From Alphaproteobacteria bacterium (GTDB lineage: Bacteria > Pseudomonadota > Alphaproteobacteria > Kiloniellales > DSM-21159): DNA of 64,000 bases. The first letter of the stretch is position 1. Every line of letters starts with the position of its first letter. This document shows positions 46,508 to 57,148 of the stretch, piece after piece. Made by a program: the position numbers and the translations under genes. The notes under the pieces were generated by a model. The model saw only the letters and a program-made list of their open reading frames with translations. It did no database searches and was not told where the DNA came from. The stretch lies in assembly GCA_030433005.1 (NCBI GenBank), contig JAUILQ010000004.1:62001-126000 (forward strand), given 5' to 3'.

Positions 46508-47089
46508 TCAGCGGTTCTGGCGGTTGTACTCCAGCTCGGCGCGGTTCAGCTCGATGCCGACGTAGAGCCGGTAGTCGGTCCCGTCCTCGCCGGGACCGAG
46601 CGGAATCCGCGGGGCGATCTCGTCGGCCAGGGCGATGCGGCTGCGGTTGCCCTCGAAGCTCGCCTCGACGTCGAAGGCCTCGCGGGTCAGGATCCGCGGC
46701 TCGGCCTCGTTGGTGGCGACCGCCACGAAGTAGCTGAAGGCGACGCGGTTCTCGCCGGTGTCGGCGGCCAGGCGCCGCAGCGCCGGGCCGCGCTCGATCT
46801 CGAAGGTGATCAGCAGCTCGCTCTCGATCACCGTGTCCTCGTCCTCGTACTCGCAGACCTGGGTGGCCTCGCGCACGCGGGCCTGGAAGACCACGTCGGT
46901 CAGGTCGCGGCCGCTGCCGTCGAAGCGCGTCAGGGTCGCGGTGTCGCCGGGCAGCAGCGTCGGCGGGCAGGGCGGCGGCGGGGCGTCCTCGCCGAACATC
47001 GAGCAGCCGCCGAGAGTCAGGACCGCCAGCAGCAACGCTGCGGCACGGGTCGCACTCGTCGCCGCCTGCCCAGGTTCGGCTGCCGCCAT
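46508..47089 (-). CDS. Predicted lipoprotein of unknown function
   Basis: Lipobox LLLAVLTLGGCSMFG; no recognised domain. Confidence 0.75.
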   Translation of the reverse strand: MAAAEPGQAATSATRAAALLLAVLTLGGCSMFGEDAPPPPCPPTLLPGDTATLTRFDGSGRDLTDVVFQARVREATQVCEYEDEDTVIESELLITFEIERGPALRRLAADTGENRVAFSYFVAVATNEAEPRILTREAFDVEASFEGNRSRIALADEIAPRIPLGPGEDGTDYRLYVGIELNRAELEYNRQNR

Positions 47090-47260
47090 CTCTCAATTTC
47101 CCTTTACGCGTGACTATATTAGGGTGCGGCGCAGCAGTCGGCGCCGGCGCGGCACTCTAGGAGAGGGCCACCGGGGCCACAAGACCGCAAGGGCCGCGGA
47201 CGGCGGCGGCTCCCGACGGGAGCGGCCGCCGCGGCGCGGCCGGAAAGGCAAGGAATCCTG

Positions 47261-48220
47261 ATGACTCGCGAGCAGATGACGATCGTCGTGGCCAATCCCC
47301 GGGGCTTCTGCGCCGGCGTGGTCCGCGCGATCGACATCGTCGAACGGGCGCTGAAGAAGTTCGGCCCGCCGGTCTACGTCCGCCACGAGATCGTGCACAA
47401 CCGCTTCGTCGTCGAGTCGCTCGAGGCCAAGGGGGCGATCTTCGTCGACGAGCTGGACGAGGTGCCGGACGACGTCCCGGTGATCTTCTCGGCGCACGGC
47501 GTGCCGAAGTCGGTGCCGCAGGAAGCCGAGTCGCGCAAGATGCTCTACGTCGACGCGACCTGCCCGCTGGTCAGCAAGGTGCACCGCGAGGCCGAGCGCC
47601 ACCACAAGGACGGCCTGCAGATCGTCATGATCGGGCACCGCGGCCATCCCGAGGTGATCGGCACGCTGGGCCAGCTGCCGGAGGGCTCGATCCTGCTGGT
47701 CGAGGGACCCGAGGAGGTCGAGACCCTGCAGGTCCGCGATCCCGAGCGCCTGGCCTACGTCACCCAGACGACGCTGTCGGTCGACGAGACCGCCGACGTC
47801 GTCGAGGCGCTGCAGCGGCGCTTCCCGAAGATCCGCACGCCGCGCAAGGAAGACATCTGCTACGCCACGACCAACCGCCAGCAGGCGGTCAAGGACATCG
47901 CCGAGACCTGCGAGGCGCTGCTGGTCGTCGGCGCGCCGAACTCCTCGAACTCGCGGCGCCTGGTCGAGGTCGCGCAGAAGCTCGGCTGCCCCTTCGCGGC
48001 CCTGGTGCAGCGCGCCACCGAGATCCCCTGGGACGCGCTTGAGGGCAAGACCCGGATCGGCCTGACCGCCGGCGCCTCGGCGCCCGAGGTCCTGGTCCAG
48101 GAGGTCATCGACGCCTTCCGCACGCGCTACGACGTGACCATCGAGTACTCGACCACGCCCGACGAGGACGTGACCTTCAAGCTGCCGCGCATCGTCGCCG
48201 ACGTCACCGCGGCGGCCTGA
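47261..48220 (+). CDS. ispH: 4-hydroxy-3-methylbut-2-enyl diphosphate reductase
   Basis: [79 protein letters not shown]. Confidence 0.97.
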   Translation: MTREQMTIVVANPRGFCAGVVRAIDIVERALKKFGPPVYVRHEIVHNRFVVESLEAKGAIFVDELDEVPDDVPVIFSAHGVPKSVPQEAESRKMLYVDATCPLVSKVHREAERHHKDGLQIVMIGHRGHPEVIGTLGQLPEGSILLVEGPEEVETLQVRDPERLAYVTQTTLSVDETADVVEALQRRFPKIRTPRKEDICYATTNRQQAVKDIAETCEALLVVGAPNSSNSRRLVEVAQKLGCPFAALVQRATEIPWDALEGKTRIGLTAGASAPEVLVQEVIDAFRTRYDVTIEYSTTPDEDVTFKLPRIVADVTAAA

Positions 48221-48326
48221 GGCCGCCCGCTCCCCTCGCCCCGGCTCCTCGCCCCGGCCGGCCGTCGCGGCCTGCCGGGCGCAGCGGCACTTTCTCGGCC
48301 GCGGCATTTCCGCTAAGAGCGGCGCC

Positions 48327-49289
48327 ATGGCCGTCTACACCGACGTTTCCGACAGCGACCTGCGCGCCTTCCTTGCCGGCTACGGGCTGGGCGAGGTGCT
48401 GACCTTCAAGGGCATCGCCGAGGGCGTCGAGAACTCCAACTTCCTGCTCGGCACCAGCTCCGGCAACTACGTGCTGACGCTCTACGAGAAGCGCGTCCAC
48501 CGCGAGGACCTGCCGTTCTTCCTGGGGCTGATGGAGCACCTGGCCAGCCGCGGCATCGCCTGCCCGCTGCCGGTCAAGGCCGCGGACGGCACGGTGCTGC
48601 ACGAGCTCGGCGGCCGGCCGGCCGCGGTCTTCACCTTCCTCGAGGGACTCTGGCCGCGCCGCGTGCATCCCTTCCACTGCCAGGAGCTCGGCGCCCAGCT
48701 GGCGCGCCTGCACCGTGCCGGCAGCGACTTCGCGCTGCGCCGCCCCAACGCCCTGTCGGTCGGCGCCTGGCGGCCGCTCTACGAGGCCTGCGAGGGTCGC
48801 GCCGACGACGTCTGCGCGGGCCTGGCCGCCGGCCTGGAGCGCGAGCTCGACAGCCTGGAGGCGACCTGGCCGCGCGACCTGCCGGAGGGCGTGATCCACG
48901 CCGACCTGTTCCCGGACAACGTCTTCTTCCGCGACGAGCGGCTGACCGGGTTGATCGACTTCTACTTCGCCTGCAACGACTTCCTGGCCTACGACCTGGC
49001 GATCTGCCTGAACGCCTGGTGCTTCGAGCCGGACGGCGCCTTCAACGCGACCAAGGCGCGCCACCTGCTGCAGAGCTACGGCCGCGAGCGCGCGGTCCGG
49101 CCGGAGGAGCTGGAAGCCCTGCCGATCCTGGCCCGCGGCGCCGCGCTGCGCTTCCTGCTGACCCGGCTCTACGACTGGCTGAACTGCCCCGCGGACGCCT
49201 TCGTCACCCCGAAGGATCCGCTGGAGTACTGGCATAAGCTGCGCTTCCACCAGGAGGTGCGGGGCCCCGGCGCCTATGGGCTGACCTGA
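48327..49289 (+). CDS. thrB: Homoserine kinase (ThrB2 / APH-fold type)
   Basis: [81 protein letters not shown]. Confidence 0.95.
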   Translation: MAVYTDVSDSDLRAFLAGYGLGEVLTFKGIAEGVENSNFLLGTSSGNYVLTLYEKRVHREDLPFFLGLMEHLASRGIACPLPVKAADGTVLHELGGRPAAVFTFLEGLWPRRVHPFHCQELGAQLARLHRAGSDFALRRPNALSVGAWRPLYEACEGRADDVCAGLAAGLERELDSLEATWPRDLPEGVIHADLFPDNVFFRDERLTGLIDFYFACNDFLAYDLAICLNAWCFEPDGAFNATKARHLLQSYGRERAVRPEELEALPILARGAALRFLLTRLYDWLNCPADAFVTPKDPLEYWHKLRFHQEVRGPGAYGLT

Positions 49290-49324
49290 GCCGCCCGCTT
49301 CCCGAAACGGAGACCCCGACAGGC

Positions 49325-49801
49325 GTGACCGAGAGTTCCCCGACCCAGACCCGCGCCGGCGACGGCGCGGCGGCCGACCGCATCGAGATCTTCACCGACG
49401 GCGCCTGCAGCGGCAATCCCGGCCCTGGCGGCTGGGGCGCGATCCTGCGCTTCCGGGGCAGCGAGAAGGAGCTGTCCGGAGGCGAGCGCCAGACCACCAA
49501 CAACCGCATGGAGATGATGGCGGCGATCTCGGCGCTCGAGGCGCTGAAGCGGCCGAGCCGGGTCGAGCTGTGGACCGACAGCACCTACCTGCGCGACGGC
49601 ATCACCAAGTGGATCCACGCCTGGCGCCGGCGCGGCTGGAAGACCGCCGACAAGAAGCCGGTGAAGAACCAGGACCTCTGGGAGCGCCTCGACGCCGCGC
49701 TCAAGCCGCACGACGTGGCGATCCACTGGGTGCGCGGCCACGACGGTCATCCGGAGAACGAGCGCGCCGACCGTCTCGCCGTCGACGCCATCCCGCGCTG
49801 A
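49325..49801 (+). CDS. rnhA: Ribonuclease HI
   Basis: [75 protein letters not shown] start. Confidence 0.96.
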   Translation: MTESSPTQTRAGDGAAADRIEIFTDGACSGNPGPGGWGAILRFRGSEKELSGGERQTTNNRMEMMAAISALEALKRPSRVELWTDSTYLRDGITKWIHAWRRRGWKTADKKPVKNQDLWERLDAALKPHDVAIHWVRGHDGHPENERADRLAVDAIPR

Positions 49802-49832
49802 CCCGGCCCGCCCGCAGCGCTCCGGCCGCGGC

Positions 49833-51308
49833 TCAGTCGGCCGGCTGGTTGCGGGCGCTCAGCCCCAGCGACTCGGCCGTGCGCTCGGGGGTCAGGACGA
49901 GCATGCCGAGCGCGATCAGCGGCACCGGCTGGCCCGGCTGCGCGCGCACCACCAGGCGTCCGGGGTCGGTCAGGAACTCCTGCACCGCGACGCCGAAGTC
50001 CCGCGGCAGCTGGCCCTGGCGCAGCGCCTCGGCGACCCGGAAGGCGGCGACCTGGCGCAGCTGGCGGGCGGTCATGCCCTGGGCGGCGGCCGGCCCTTCG
50101 AGCAGCGTGTCGAGCCCACCCTCGTCGACCAGCGTCAGGCTCGCCGCGCCGAGACGACTGCGCAGCAGGGCCGGCACGACCAGGTCGGGCGCGCCGACGA
50201 GGTCGAGCGGCTTCAGGCCGTCGAGCAGGGCCGTCGCCTCGAGCCAGGCGGCCTCCGGCAGCTCGGCGCGCAGCGTCTCCACCTCGAATTGGCCGGTGCC
50301 GGCGGTCCGGGTCCGCAGCTCGACGCGGAAGCCCGCGGGATAGCCGGCCTCGCGGATCGGCTCCCAGAAGCCGGCGAAGACCGGCTCCGGCAGCTCGAAA
50401 TGCAGGCCCTCCACGGTCAGCTCCTGGCGCAGCTCGCCGGAGTCGGGCCGCACCTCCATGTCCAGGCTGGCGACGCGGACGCGGCGCTCCGGATCGCGCA
50501 GGGAGGCCTCCTCGAGACGCAGCGCCTCCAGCACCACGCGCGCCGGCATCAGGCGGCCGGCCAACCCCGAGGCCAGCAGTGTCAGGTCGAGCCGGCGCAG
50601 CCCGCCGCGCGCGACGTCGCCGGCCAAGCCCTCCGGCCCGGCGAGAGTCAGCCTCTCGAAGCGCAGGCTGTCCAGCAGGCCGCTGTCGAGCGCGTCCAGC
50701 GACAGCTCGGCGACCTCGAGCTTCGGCGCGGCGGCCGCGGCCGCGGCGCCGCCGGCTTCAGCCGGGGCATCGCCGCCGGTGTCGGCGCCGGCGGTTGGCT
50801 CGCCGGCCGGCGGATAGACAGCCGTCGGTTCGTAGGACAGCAGGCCGAACTCGGCCGAGCGCAGCGCGATCCGGCGCGACCAGGCGATCGGCCCGCGCAT
50901 GACGCTGTCGTCGACGACCAGGTCCTCGGCCTCCGCCCGCTCGGCGCGCAGCGTGCCGTAGGGCGTCGCCACGACCAGGCCGCGCGCCGAGGCGTCGTCG
51001 ATGCGGAAGCCGTCGCCGCCTTCCGAGGCGAGCCCGTCCGCGACCAGCTCCTCCACGGTCACGCTGAAGGGCGTCGTGTGGTTCGGGGCCGAGATCGACA
51101 GCCCCTCGACGGTGCCGCTCGAGGTGAAGGCGCCGATCGCGAGCGACCCGTAGGTCACGCTCGCCCCCGGGCCGAGCGCGGCCTGCAGCTGGGCCAGCGA
51201 ATTCGACCAGTTGCTCTCGATCCTGTCGCGCAGCACGAGATAGCCGGCGAGCGCCACGGCGCCGGCGACGAGCGCCGCCACGCCGATGGCCGTCAGCCTT
51301 CTGCGCAT
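49833..51308 (-). CDS. Hypothetical membrane-anchored protein
   Basis: N-terminal TM anchor (AIGVAALVAGAVALAGYLVL), long beta-rich region with an internal Ala-rich linker. No confident family. Confidence 0.65.
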   Translation of the reverse strand: MRRRLTAIGVAALVAGAVALAGYLVLRDRIESNWSNSLAQLQAALGPGASVTYGSLAIGAFTSSGTVEGLSISAPNHTTPFSVTVEELVADGLASEGGDGFRIDDASARGLVVATPYGTLRAERAEAEDLVVDDSVMRGPIAWSRRIALRSAEFGLLSYEPTAVYPPAGEPTAGADTGGDAPAEAGGAAAAAAAPKLEVAELSLDALDSGLLDSLRFERLTLAGPEGLAGDVARGGLRRLDLTLLASGLAGRLMPARVVLEALRLEEASLRDPERRVRVASLDMEVRPDSGELRQELTVEGLHFELPEPVFAGFWEPIREAGYPAGFRVELRTRTAGTGQFEVETLRAELPEAAWLEATALLDGLKPLDLVGAPDLVVPALLRSRLGAASLTLVDEGGLDTLLEGPAAAQGMTARQLRQVAAFRVAEALRQGQLPRDFGVAVQEFLTDPGRLVVRAQPGQPVPLIALGMLVLTPERTAESLGLSARNQPAD

Positions 51309-51465
51309 TCCGGCGCGCCTCCCCGCTACTGCCGATCCCCGCTTGCGGTCACCTTAGAGCAATAGTTGCAGGCCCGAAAGCGAGCGCTCCGCATCGCAGG
51401 ATCCCAAATCCACGCAAATCAAGGGCTTGCAGGCGGTCGGCGGGCAGGCCGGGGCCGCAACGAGA

Positions 51466-51490
51466 GACGGCGGCCGCGAGGGCCGCCGTC
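51466..51490 (-). terminator. Probable terminator of the peroxiredoxin gene
   Basis: gacggcggcc-gcgag-ggccgccgtc, 10-bp stem, just downstream of the stop codon. Confidence 0.6.
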
Positions 51491-51512
51491 GAAACCCGGC
51501 CGGATCGCCGGC

Positions 51513-51995
51513 TCACAGGACGTTGAGGACCGCCTCGGCGCTCGAGACCTCGAAGGCGCCCGGCTGCTCGACGTGCAGGGCCTTCACCTCGCCGTCGTCG
51601 ACGACCATGGCGTAGCGCTGCGAGCGCTTGCCCATGCCGAAGCCCGAGGCGTCGAACGACAGGCCGATGGCATCGCTGAACTCGGCATTGCCGTCGGCGA
51701 GCATCAGCACCTTCTCGCCGGCGCCCTGGTCGCGGCCCCAGGCGTCCATCACGAAGGCGTCGTTGACCGAGACGCAGGCGATGGTGTCGACGCCCTTGGC
51801 GCGGATCTCGTCGGCCTTGTGGATGAAGCCGGGCAGGTGCTTGGCCGAGCAGGTCGGCGTGAAGGCGCCGGGCAGGGCGAAGACCACGACCTTCTTGCCG
51901 CCGAACAGCTCTTCGGTGGTGATCTCCTGGATGCCGTCGCTGGTCTTCATCTTGAGCTTGGCGTTCGGAATCTTGTCGCCGACCTTGATCGTCAT
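51513..51995 (-). CDS. Peroxiredoxin (Prx5 / AhpE-TSA type)
   Basis: MTIKVGDKIPNAKLK, VVVFALPGAFTPTCSAKHLPGFI, IACVSVNDAFVMDAWG. Confidence 0.95.
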   Translation of the reverse strand: MTIKVGDKIPNAKLKMKTSDGIQEITTEELFGGKKVVVFALPGAFTPTCSAKHLPGFIHKADEIRAKGVDTIACVSVNDAFVMDAWGRDQGAGEKVLMLADGNAEFSDAIGLSFDASGFGMGKRSQRYAMVVDDGEVKALHVEQPGAFEVSSAEAVLNVL

Positions 51996-52144
51996 GGTGC
52001 TTCCCCTTCTTCGTTCCGCGCAGTTTCGTCCTGCGCTGCGGTGATCGCTCGCGGCGCGCCGCGATGCGCGCACGCCCGCCAGACACATAAGCCGTCGGCC
52101 GGCCGCAGCCAAGCCGCGCGTGGGGCGAGCGCCCGGGGCGGCAG

Positions 52145-54451
52145 CTAGCTGCCGGCCAGCCGGTGCGGCGGCGGCGCGGCAGCGTCGAGGGCCGAGAGCA
52201 CGCCGTCGACGCTGAGCAGCTCGGGCAGCGCCCTGCCCTCCGGCAGCGCCGGGCCGTAGACCGCGTTGAACGGGATGCCGTAGCGGCCGAAGCTGGCGAG
52301 GTAAGCGGCGATCGCCGGATCCGGCCGCGTCCAGTCGCCGCGCAGGCGCACGACCTCGCTGCCGCCCAGCGCCGCGCGCACCGCCGCGTCGTCGAGCACC
52401 AGGCTCTTGTTGACCTGGCAGGTGATGCACCACTCGGCCGTGACGTCGACGAAGACCACCTTGCCGGCCGCGACCAGGCGCGGGATCGCCGCGGCGTCGA
52501 GCGGCCGCCAGTCGGCGGCATCGGCGCCCGGCGCCGGGCGCAGCGGCGGTGCCAGGGCCGGTGCCAGAGCTTGCGGGGGCGCCGCGACGACCGCCAGCAG
52601 CACCAGGGCGACGGCCGGCGCGCCGAGCCGCGCGAACGGGCGCGGCAGCCGGCGGCGCAGCGCGACCAGCAGGCCGAGCGCGACCAGCAGGCCGCCGGCC
52701 AGCAGGGCCAGCGGCCAGCCGACCTGCGCGGCCAGGACCGACAGCAGCCAGATCGCCGTGCCGGCGAGCGCCAGCCCGAGCAGGCGGCGCAGCGTCACCA
52801 TCCAGGGTCCGGGGCGCGGCAGGCGGGTCGCCAGCGCGGGAGCCGCGGCGACCAGCAGGTAGGGCAGCGCCAGGCCCAGGCCGAGCGCGGCGAAGACCGC
52901 CAGGATCTCGGGCGCGCCGCGTGACAGGGCGAAGCCGACCGCGGTGCCCAGGAAGGGCGCCGAGCAGGGCGTCGCAAGCAGGGTTGCGAAGGCGCCGGTG
53001 GCGAAGTTGCCGAGCAGGCTGTGGCCGCCGTGGGCGTCCGGACGGCCGCCGACGCTGCCCAGGCCGCCGAGCCAGCCGGGCAGCGGGATCTCGAAGAGGC
53101 CGAAGAGATTGAGGGCGAACAGCGTGACGACCAGGGCCATGGCGGCCAGGAACAGCGGCTGCTGGAACTGGATGCCCCAGCCGACCGCGAGGCCCGCGGC
53201 CTTGACCGCGATGGCGAGGCCGGCGAGCACCAGGAACGAGGCCAGGATGCCGGCCGCCGAGGCCAGGAAGGACAGGCGCACCGCGCCGGATTCGCGACCG
53301 CCGTGGCCGACCGCCGAGAGCAGCTTGATCGACAGCACCGGCAGCACGCAGGGCATCAGGTTGAGCACGAGGCCGCCGAGCACGGCGAGCGCCAGGATCG
53401 CCGGCAGCCCGCGCCCGGCGTCGCTCGCGCCGCCTCGGCTCGCGGATCCGGAGCCGGTCTGCGGGCCGCCCGCGGCGGCCGGCGCGGCAAGGCTCGCGGC
53501 GTCGAGCGGCCGCAGGGAGACCCGGGTCTCCAGACCCCGGTTGCCGTCGACCAGCGTCAGGGTGACCGGCGTGCCAGCGAGCGGCCGCTCGCCCTGCGGC
53601 CCGAAGCCGACCGGCAGACGCAGGATCGCCTCGCGGCCCTCGGGGCCGAGCCGGACGTCGGGGGCGCCGAAGCGCAGCCCCGCCGGCCCCTCGACCAGCA
53701 GGTCCGGCCCGGCCAGCGGGATCGCCGAGCGGACCCGGGCGACCAGCGCCGGCCCCTCGCCCGCGCCGCCATCGCCCTCGACCAGGCCGACCGCCTGCAG
53801 CCCCAGGCCGCTGCGCCCGGCATCGTTGCCGGAGTCGCTTCCCGAGTCGCCCGCAACCTCGGGAACGCGCGCCCGGAAGCGGTCGATCAGGAAGGCTTCG
53901 CGGGCCGGTTGCGCGGCGCCGGGCGGCAGCTCCAGGCGCACCGTCTCGCTGTGCGGAACGCAGATCTCCTCGCAGACCAGGTAGTCGACCCGCGCGGCGA
54001 GGCGCAGCGGCTCGCCGGGCTGGCCGGCACGGGCCGCGACCGGGAAGACGACCTCGTCCTCGTAGCCGAAGGTCTCGAGACCGAACAGCGTGAAGCGGTG
54101 CGGTACCGGCCAGAGCATCTCGCTCTCGGCGAGGTTGTCCGAGCCGCTCCAGTCGGTCGTGACCGGGAAGCCGGCGTCGCCGGGCGAGCGCCAGTAGGTC
54201 TTCCAGCCTTCCTCCAGTTCGATCTGCAACCCGAGCCGCAGTTCGCCCGTTTCACCGACCGTGTCGCTCGCCGACACGAGGCGAACCCGGCCCTGCTCGT
54301 TGGCCGCCCAGGGTCCGGCGGCGGCCAGCGCGGCGCTCGGCGCCAGGTTGACGGCGGCGAGGAGGATCAGCGAGGCGAGCAGACGGTACACGCGGCCGGA
54401 AGCCCTTGAAGCTGGAGGATCGGTAACCTTTTTCTGAAGGCCGAGTGGCAT
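52145..54451 (-). CDS. Thiol:disulfide interchange protein, DsbD family with ScsB-like N-terminal domain
   Basis: GWKTYWRSPGDAGFPVTTDW, VLGGLVLNLMPCVLPVLSIKLL, TPCSAPFLGTAVGFAL, C-terminal thioredoxin motif VDVTAEWCITCQVNK. Confidence 0.93.
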   Translation of the reverse strand: MPLGLQKKVTDPPASRASGRVYRLLASLILLAAVNLAPSAALAAAGPWAANEQGRVRLVSASDTVGETGELRLGLQIELEEGWKTYWRSPGDAGFPVTTDWSGSDNLAESEMLWPVPHRFTLFGLETFGYEDEVVFPVAARAGQPGEPLRLAARVDYLVCEEICVPHSETVRLELPPGAAQPAREAFLIDRFRARVPEVAGDSGSDSGNDAGRSGLGLQAVGLVEGDGGAGEGPALVARVRSAIPLAGPDLLVEGPAGLRFGAPDVRLGPEGREAILRLPVGFGPQGERPLAGTPVTLTLVDGNRGLETRVSLRPLDAASLAAPAAAGGPQTGSGSASRGGASDAGRGLPAILALAVLGGLVLNLMPCVLPVLSIKLLSAVGHGGRESGAVRLSFLASAAGILASFLVLAGLAIAVKAAGLAVGWGIQFQQPLFLAAMALVVTLFALNLFGLFEIPLPGWLGGLGSVGGRPDAHGGHSLLGNFATGAFATLLATPCSAPFLGTAVGFALSRGAPEILAVFAALGLGLALPYLLVAAAPALATRLPRPGPWMVTLRRLLGLALAGTAIWLLSVLAAQVGWPLALLAGGLLVALGLLVALRRRLPRPFARLGAPAVALVLLAVVAAPPQALAPALAPPLRPAPGADAADWRPLDAAAIPRLVAAGKVVFVDVTAEWCITCQVNKSLVLDDAAVRAALGGSEVVRLRGDWTRPDPAIAAYLASFGRYGIPFNAVYGPALPEGRALPELLSVDGVLSALDAAAPPPHRLAGS

Positions 54452-54589
54452 ATAGTATCGTTGGACGCGGCCGGATCGTCACGAAGTCGTGGGGACGATG
54501 CGTCCGCAGGCCGCAGCCGGCGCCGGGGCCTCTCCGGGCGCCGTCGCCGCGGCGGGAGAGGTCATGAGCAGGCAGCCCATGAGGAGCCA

Positions 54590-55189
54590 GTGAGCAGCAA
54601 GCAGGACTCCATGTTCGATCGTCTGACCACGTCCGACGGCAACTTCCTGACCGGCAAGCTGCTGATCGCCATGCCGAGCATGCAGGATCCCTGGTTCGAG
54701 CGCTCGGTCGTCTATCTCTGCGCGCACAGCGAGGAGTGGGCGATGGGCCTGGTGCTCAACCGGCTGGTCGACAGCCTCAGCTTTCCCGACCTGCTCGACC
54801 AGCTCGGCATCGAGCACGAGACGCTGCGGCCGATCCAGGTGCATTTCGGCGGGCCGGTCGAGACCGGCCGCGGCTTCGTCCTGCACTCGACCGAGTACCT
54901 GCAGGACTCGAGCCTGCAGATCGACGAGACCGTGGCCCTGACCGCGACGGTCGACATCCTGCGCGACATCGCGCAGGACCGCGGCCCGCGCAACCACCTG
55001 CTTGCGCTCGGCTACGCCGGCTGGGGGCCCGGCCAGCTCGACCAGGAGATCCAGGCCAACGGCTGGCTGATCGTCGACCCCGACGAGACGCTGCTGTTCA
55101 ACACAGACCTCGACGCCAAGTGGCAGCGCGCGGTCGACAAGATCGGCCTCGACATCGGCAAGCTGAGCGGCTTCGCCGGTCACGCCTGA
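54590..55189 (+). CDS. YqgE/AlgH family protein
   Basis: LTGKLLIAMPSMQDPWFERSVVYLCAHSEEWAMGLVLNR, VHFGGPVETGRGFVLH, LALGYAGWGPGQLDQEI. GTG start at 54590 or ATG at 54611. Confidence 0.94.
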   Translation: MSSKQDSMFDRLTTSDGNFLTGKLLIAMPSMQDPWFERSVVYLCAHSEEWAMGLVLNRLVDSLSFPDLLDQLGIEHETLRPIQVHFGGPVETGRGFVLHSTEYLQDSSLQIDETVALTATVDILRDIAQDRGPRNHLLALGYAGWGPGQLDQEIQANGWLIVDPDETLLFNTDLDAKWQRAVDKIGLDIGKLSGFAGHA

Positions 55190-55208
55190 GCGACGCTTCG
55201 GTCGTTCT

Positions 55209-55859
55209 CTACAGGCGTTCGGGGCCGGCGGGCCGGCGGTCGCCCGCCAGCAGCGCGTGCAGCACGTGGTCCTGCCAGCGGCCGTCAATCATGAGGTACT
55301 CGCGGGCCAGGCCCTCCTCCTGGAAGCCGAGCTGCGCCAGCAGCCCGCGGCTCGGCTGGTTCGCCGGCAGGCAGGCCGCCTCGACCCGGTGCAGGCCCAG
55401 ACTGTCGAAGCTCCAGTCGAGCAGCAGCCCGAGCGCATCGCGCATGTAGCCGCAGCGGGCGTGCCGGCGGCCGATCCAGTAGCCCAGGCTGGCGGTCTGC
55501 GAGACGCCGCGGCGCAGGTTGGTCAGCGAGGCGCCGCCGACCAGGTAGTCGGCGCCCGGCCGCTCGCCGGGATGCAGCTCGCCGCGCCGGAAGATCAGGA
55601 AGGCGTAGCCGCTGCCGGCCTCGCGCTCGCGCGCGTACTGCCGGATGCGCCGCCGGAAGGCCGTCACGGTGAGCGCGTCGGCCGGCCAGCTCGGCTCCCA
55701 GGGCGTCAGGAACGAGCGGCTCTCGCGCCTGAGGTCGGCCCAGGCCCGCCAGTCGTCGATCTTCGGGGGCCGCAGGTAGAGGCGCTCGCCGTCCAGGCGC
55801 GGACCGAGCGGGGTGGACCACAGGCCCGGCAGCCCGCGGACCGGCGGCGACCACCTCAT
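55209..55859 (-). CDS. GNAT family N-acetyltransferase (RimJ/RimL-like)
   Basis: LYLRPPKIDDWRAWADLRRES, ASLGYWIGRRHARCGYMRDALGLLLDWSFDSLGLHRVEAAC, LLAQLGFQEEGLARE. Confidence 0.92.
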   Translation of the reverse strand: MRWSPPVRGLPGLWSTPLGPRLDGERLYLRPPKIDDWRAWADLRRESRSFLTPWEPSWPADALTVTAFRRRIRQYAREREAGSGYAFLIFRRGELHPGERPGADYLVGGASLTNLRRGVSQTASLGYWIGRRHARCGYMRDALGLLLDWSFDSLGLHRVEAACLPANQPSRGLLAQLGFQEEGLAREYLMIDGRWQDHVLHALLAGDRRPAGPERL

Positions 55860-57148
55860 GCGCCGGCGGCGGCGATCCGCGGCGCCGGGCCGCCCAGCCT
55901 TTCGAGCAGCCGGTCGTAGCTCTCGACGCCGGCGCCCGGGCCGAGCAGCGTCAGGCTCGGCGGGCTGGCGAGCAGGCGCGAGACGACGCGCGAGATGTCC
56001 TCGGGGCCGACGGCCTCGACCCTGGCCACCGTCTCCTCCGGCGGAATCGGCCGGCCGTGCGCCAGGATGCCGCCGCCCAGGGCCTCGGCGCGGGCCGAGG
56101 TGCGCTCGCGGCTCATCAGGATCGAGGCCTTGAGCTGCGCCTTGGCGCGCGCCAGCTCGGCCTCGCCGACCGGCTGGCCGGCGACCTTGCCGAGCTCGTC
56201 GCAGAAGATCGGCAGCAGCTCGCCGGCCTCGGCCTCGCCGGTGCCGGCGTAGAGACCGAACAGGCCGCTGTCGGTCTGGCCGTTGAGGAACGAGAAGACC
56301 GAGTAGACCAGGCCGCGCTTCTCGCGCACCTCCTGAAACAGCCGCGAGGACATGCCGCCGCCGAACAGCGTCGAGAAGACCTGGCCGGCGTAGTAGTCGG
56401 GATCCTCGATACCGAAGCCCTCGAAGCCGAGCAGCAGGTGGAGCTGCTCCAGGTCGCGCTCGAAGCGCGCCTCGCCGCCGGCGTAGGTCGGCGGCGCCTG
56501 CCCGGCGTCGCTCTCCGCGCGCAGTCCGCCGAAGGCTTCGGCGGCGCGCTCGACGAGGGCGCCGTGCTCGAGCCGGCCGGCCGCCGAGAGCACCATGCGC
56601 CGCGCGCCGTAGCGCGAGCCGAGGTAGTCGAACAGCGCCTGGCGCGGCAAGCCGGCGATGATCTCGGCGCGCCCGAGCACCGGCCAGCCGATCGGCTGGT
56701 CCGGGTAGGCGACCTCCTGGAAGTAGTCGAAGATGATGTCGTCCGGCGTGTCCTCGGCCTGGCCGAGTTCCTGCAGCACGACGGCGCGCTCGCGCTTGAG
56801 CTCCTCCTCCTCGAAGGTCGAGTTCTGCAGGATGTCGGCCAGCAGGTCGAGCGCCAGCGGCAGGTCGTCGGCCAGCACCTTGGCGTAGTAGGCCGTGGTC
56901 TCGCGGCCGGTGTAGGCGTTGAGGTGGCCGCCGACCGCCTCGATCTCCTCGGCGATCGCCTGGGCCGAGCGGCGCGCCGTGCCCTTGAAGGCCATGTGCT
57001 CGAGCAGGTGCGCGACGCCGTTCGCCTCGGCCGGCTCGTGGCGCGTGCCGACGCCGACCCAGACGCCGAGCGACACCGATTCGACCGTGTCCATGCGGTC
57101 GCTGGCGATCGTCAGGCCGTTGGCCAGATGGCTGATCTCGACGCTCAT
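55856..57148 (-). CDS. M16 family zinc metallopeptidase
   Basis: GTRHEPAEANGVAHLLEHMAFKGTARRSA (HxxEH), GGHLNAYTGRETTAYYAKVL. Confidence 0.95.
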   Translation of the reverse strand: MSVEISHLANGLTIASDRMDTVESVSLGVWVGVGTRHEPAEANGVAHLLEHMAFKGTARRSAQAIAEEIEAVGGHLNAYTGRETTAYYAKVLADDLPLALDLLADILQNSTFEEEELKRERAVVLQELGQAEDTPDDIIFDYFQEVAYPDQPIGWPVLGRAEIIAGLPRQALFDYLGSRYGARRMVLSAAGRLEHGALVERAAEAFGGLRAESDAGQAPPTYAGGEARFERDLEQLHLLLGFEGFGIEDPDYYAGQVFSTLFGGGMSSRLFQEVREKRGLVYSVFSFLNGQTDSGLFGLYAGTGEAEAGELLPIFCDELGKVAGQPVGEAELARAKAQLKASILMSRERTSARAEALGGGILAHGRPIPPEETVARVEAVGPEDISRVVSRLLASPPSLTLLGPGAGVESYDRLLERLGGPAPRIAAAGA

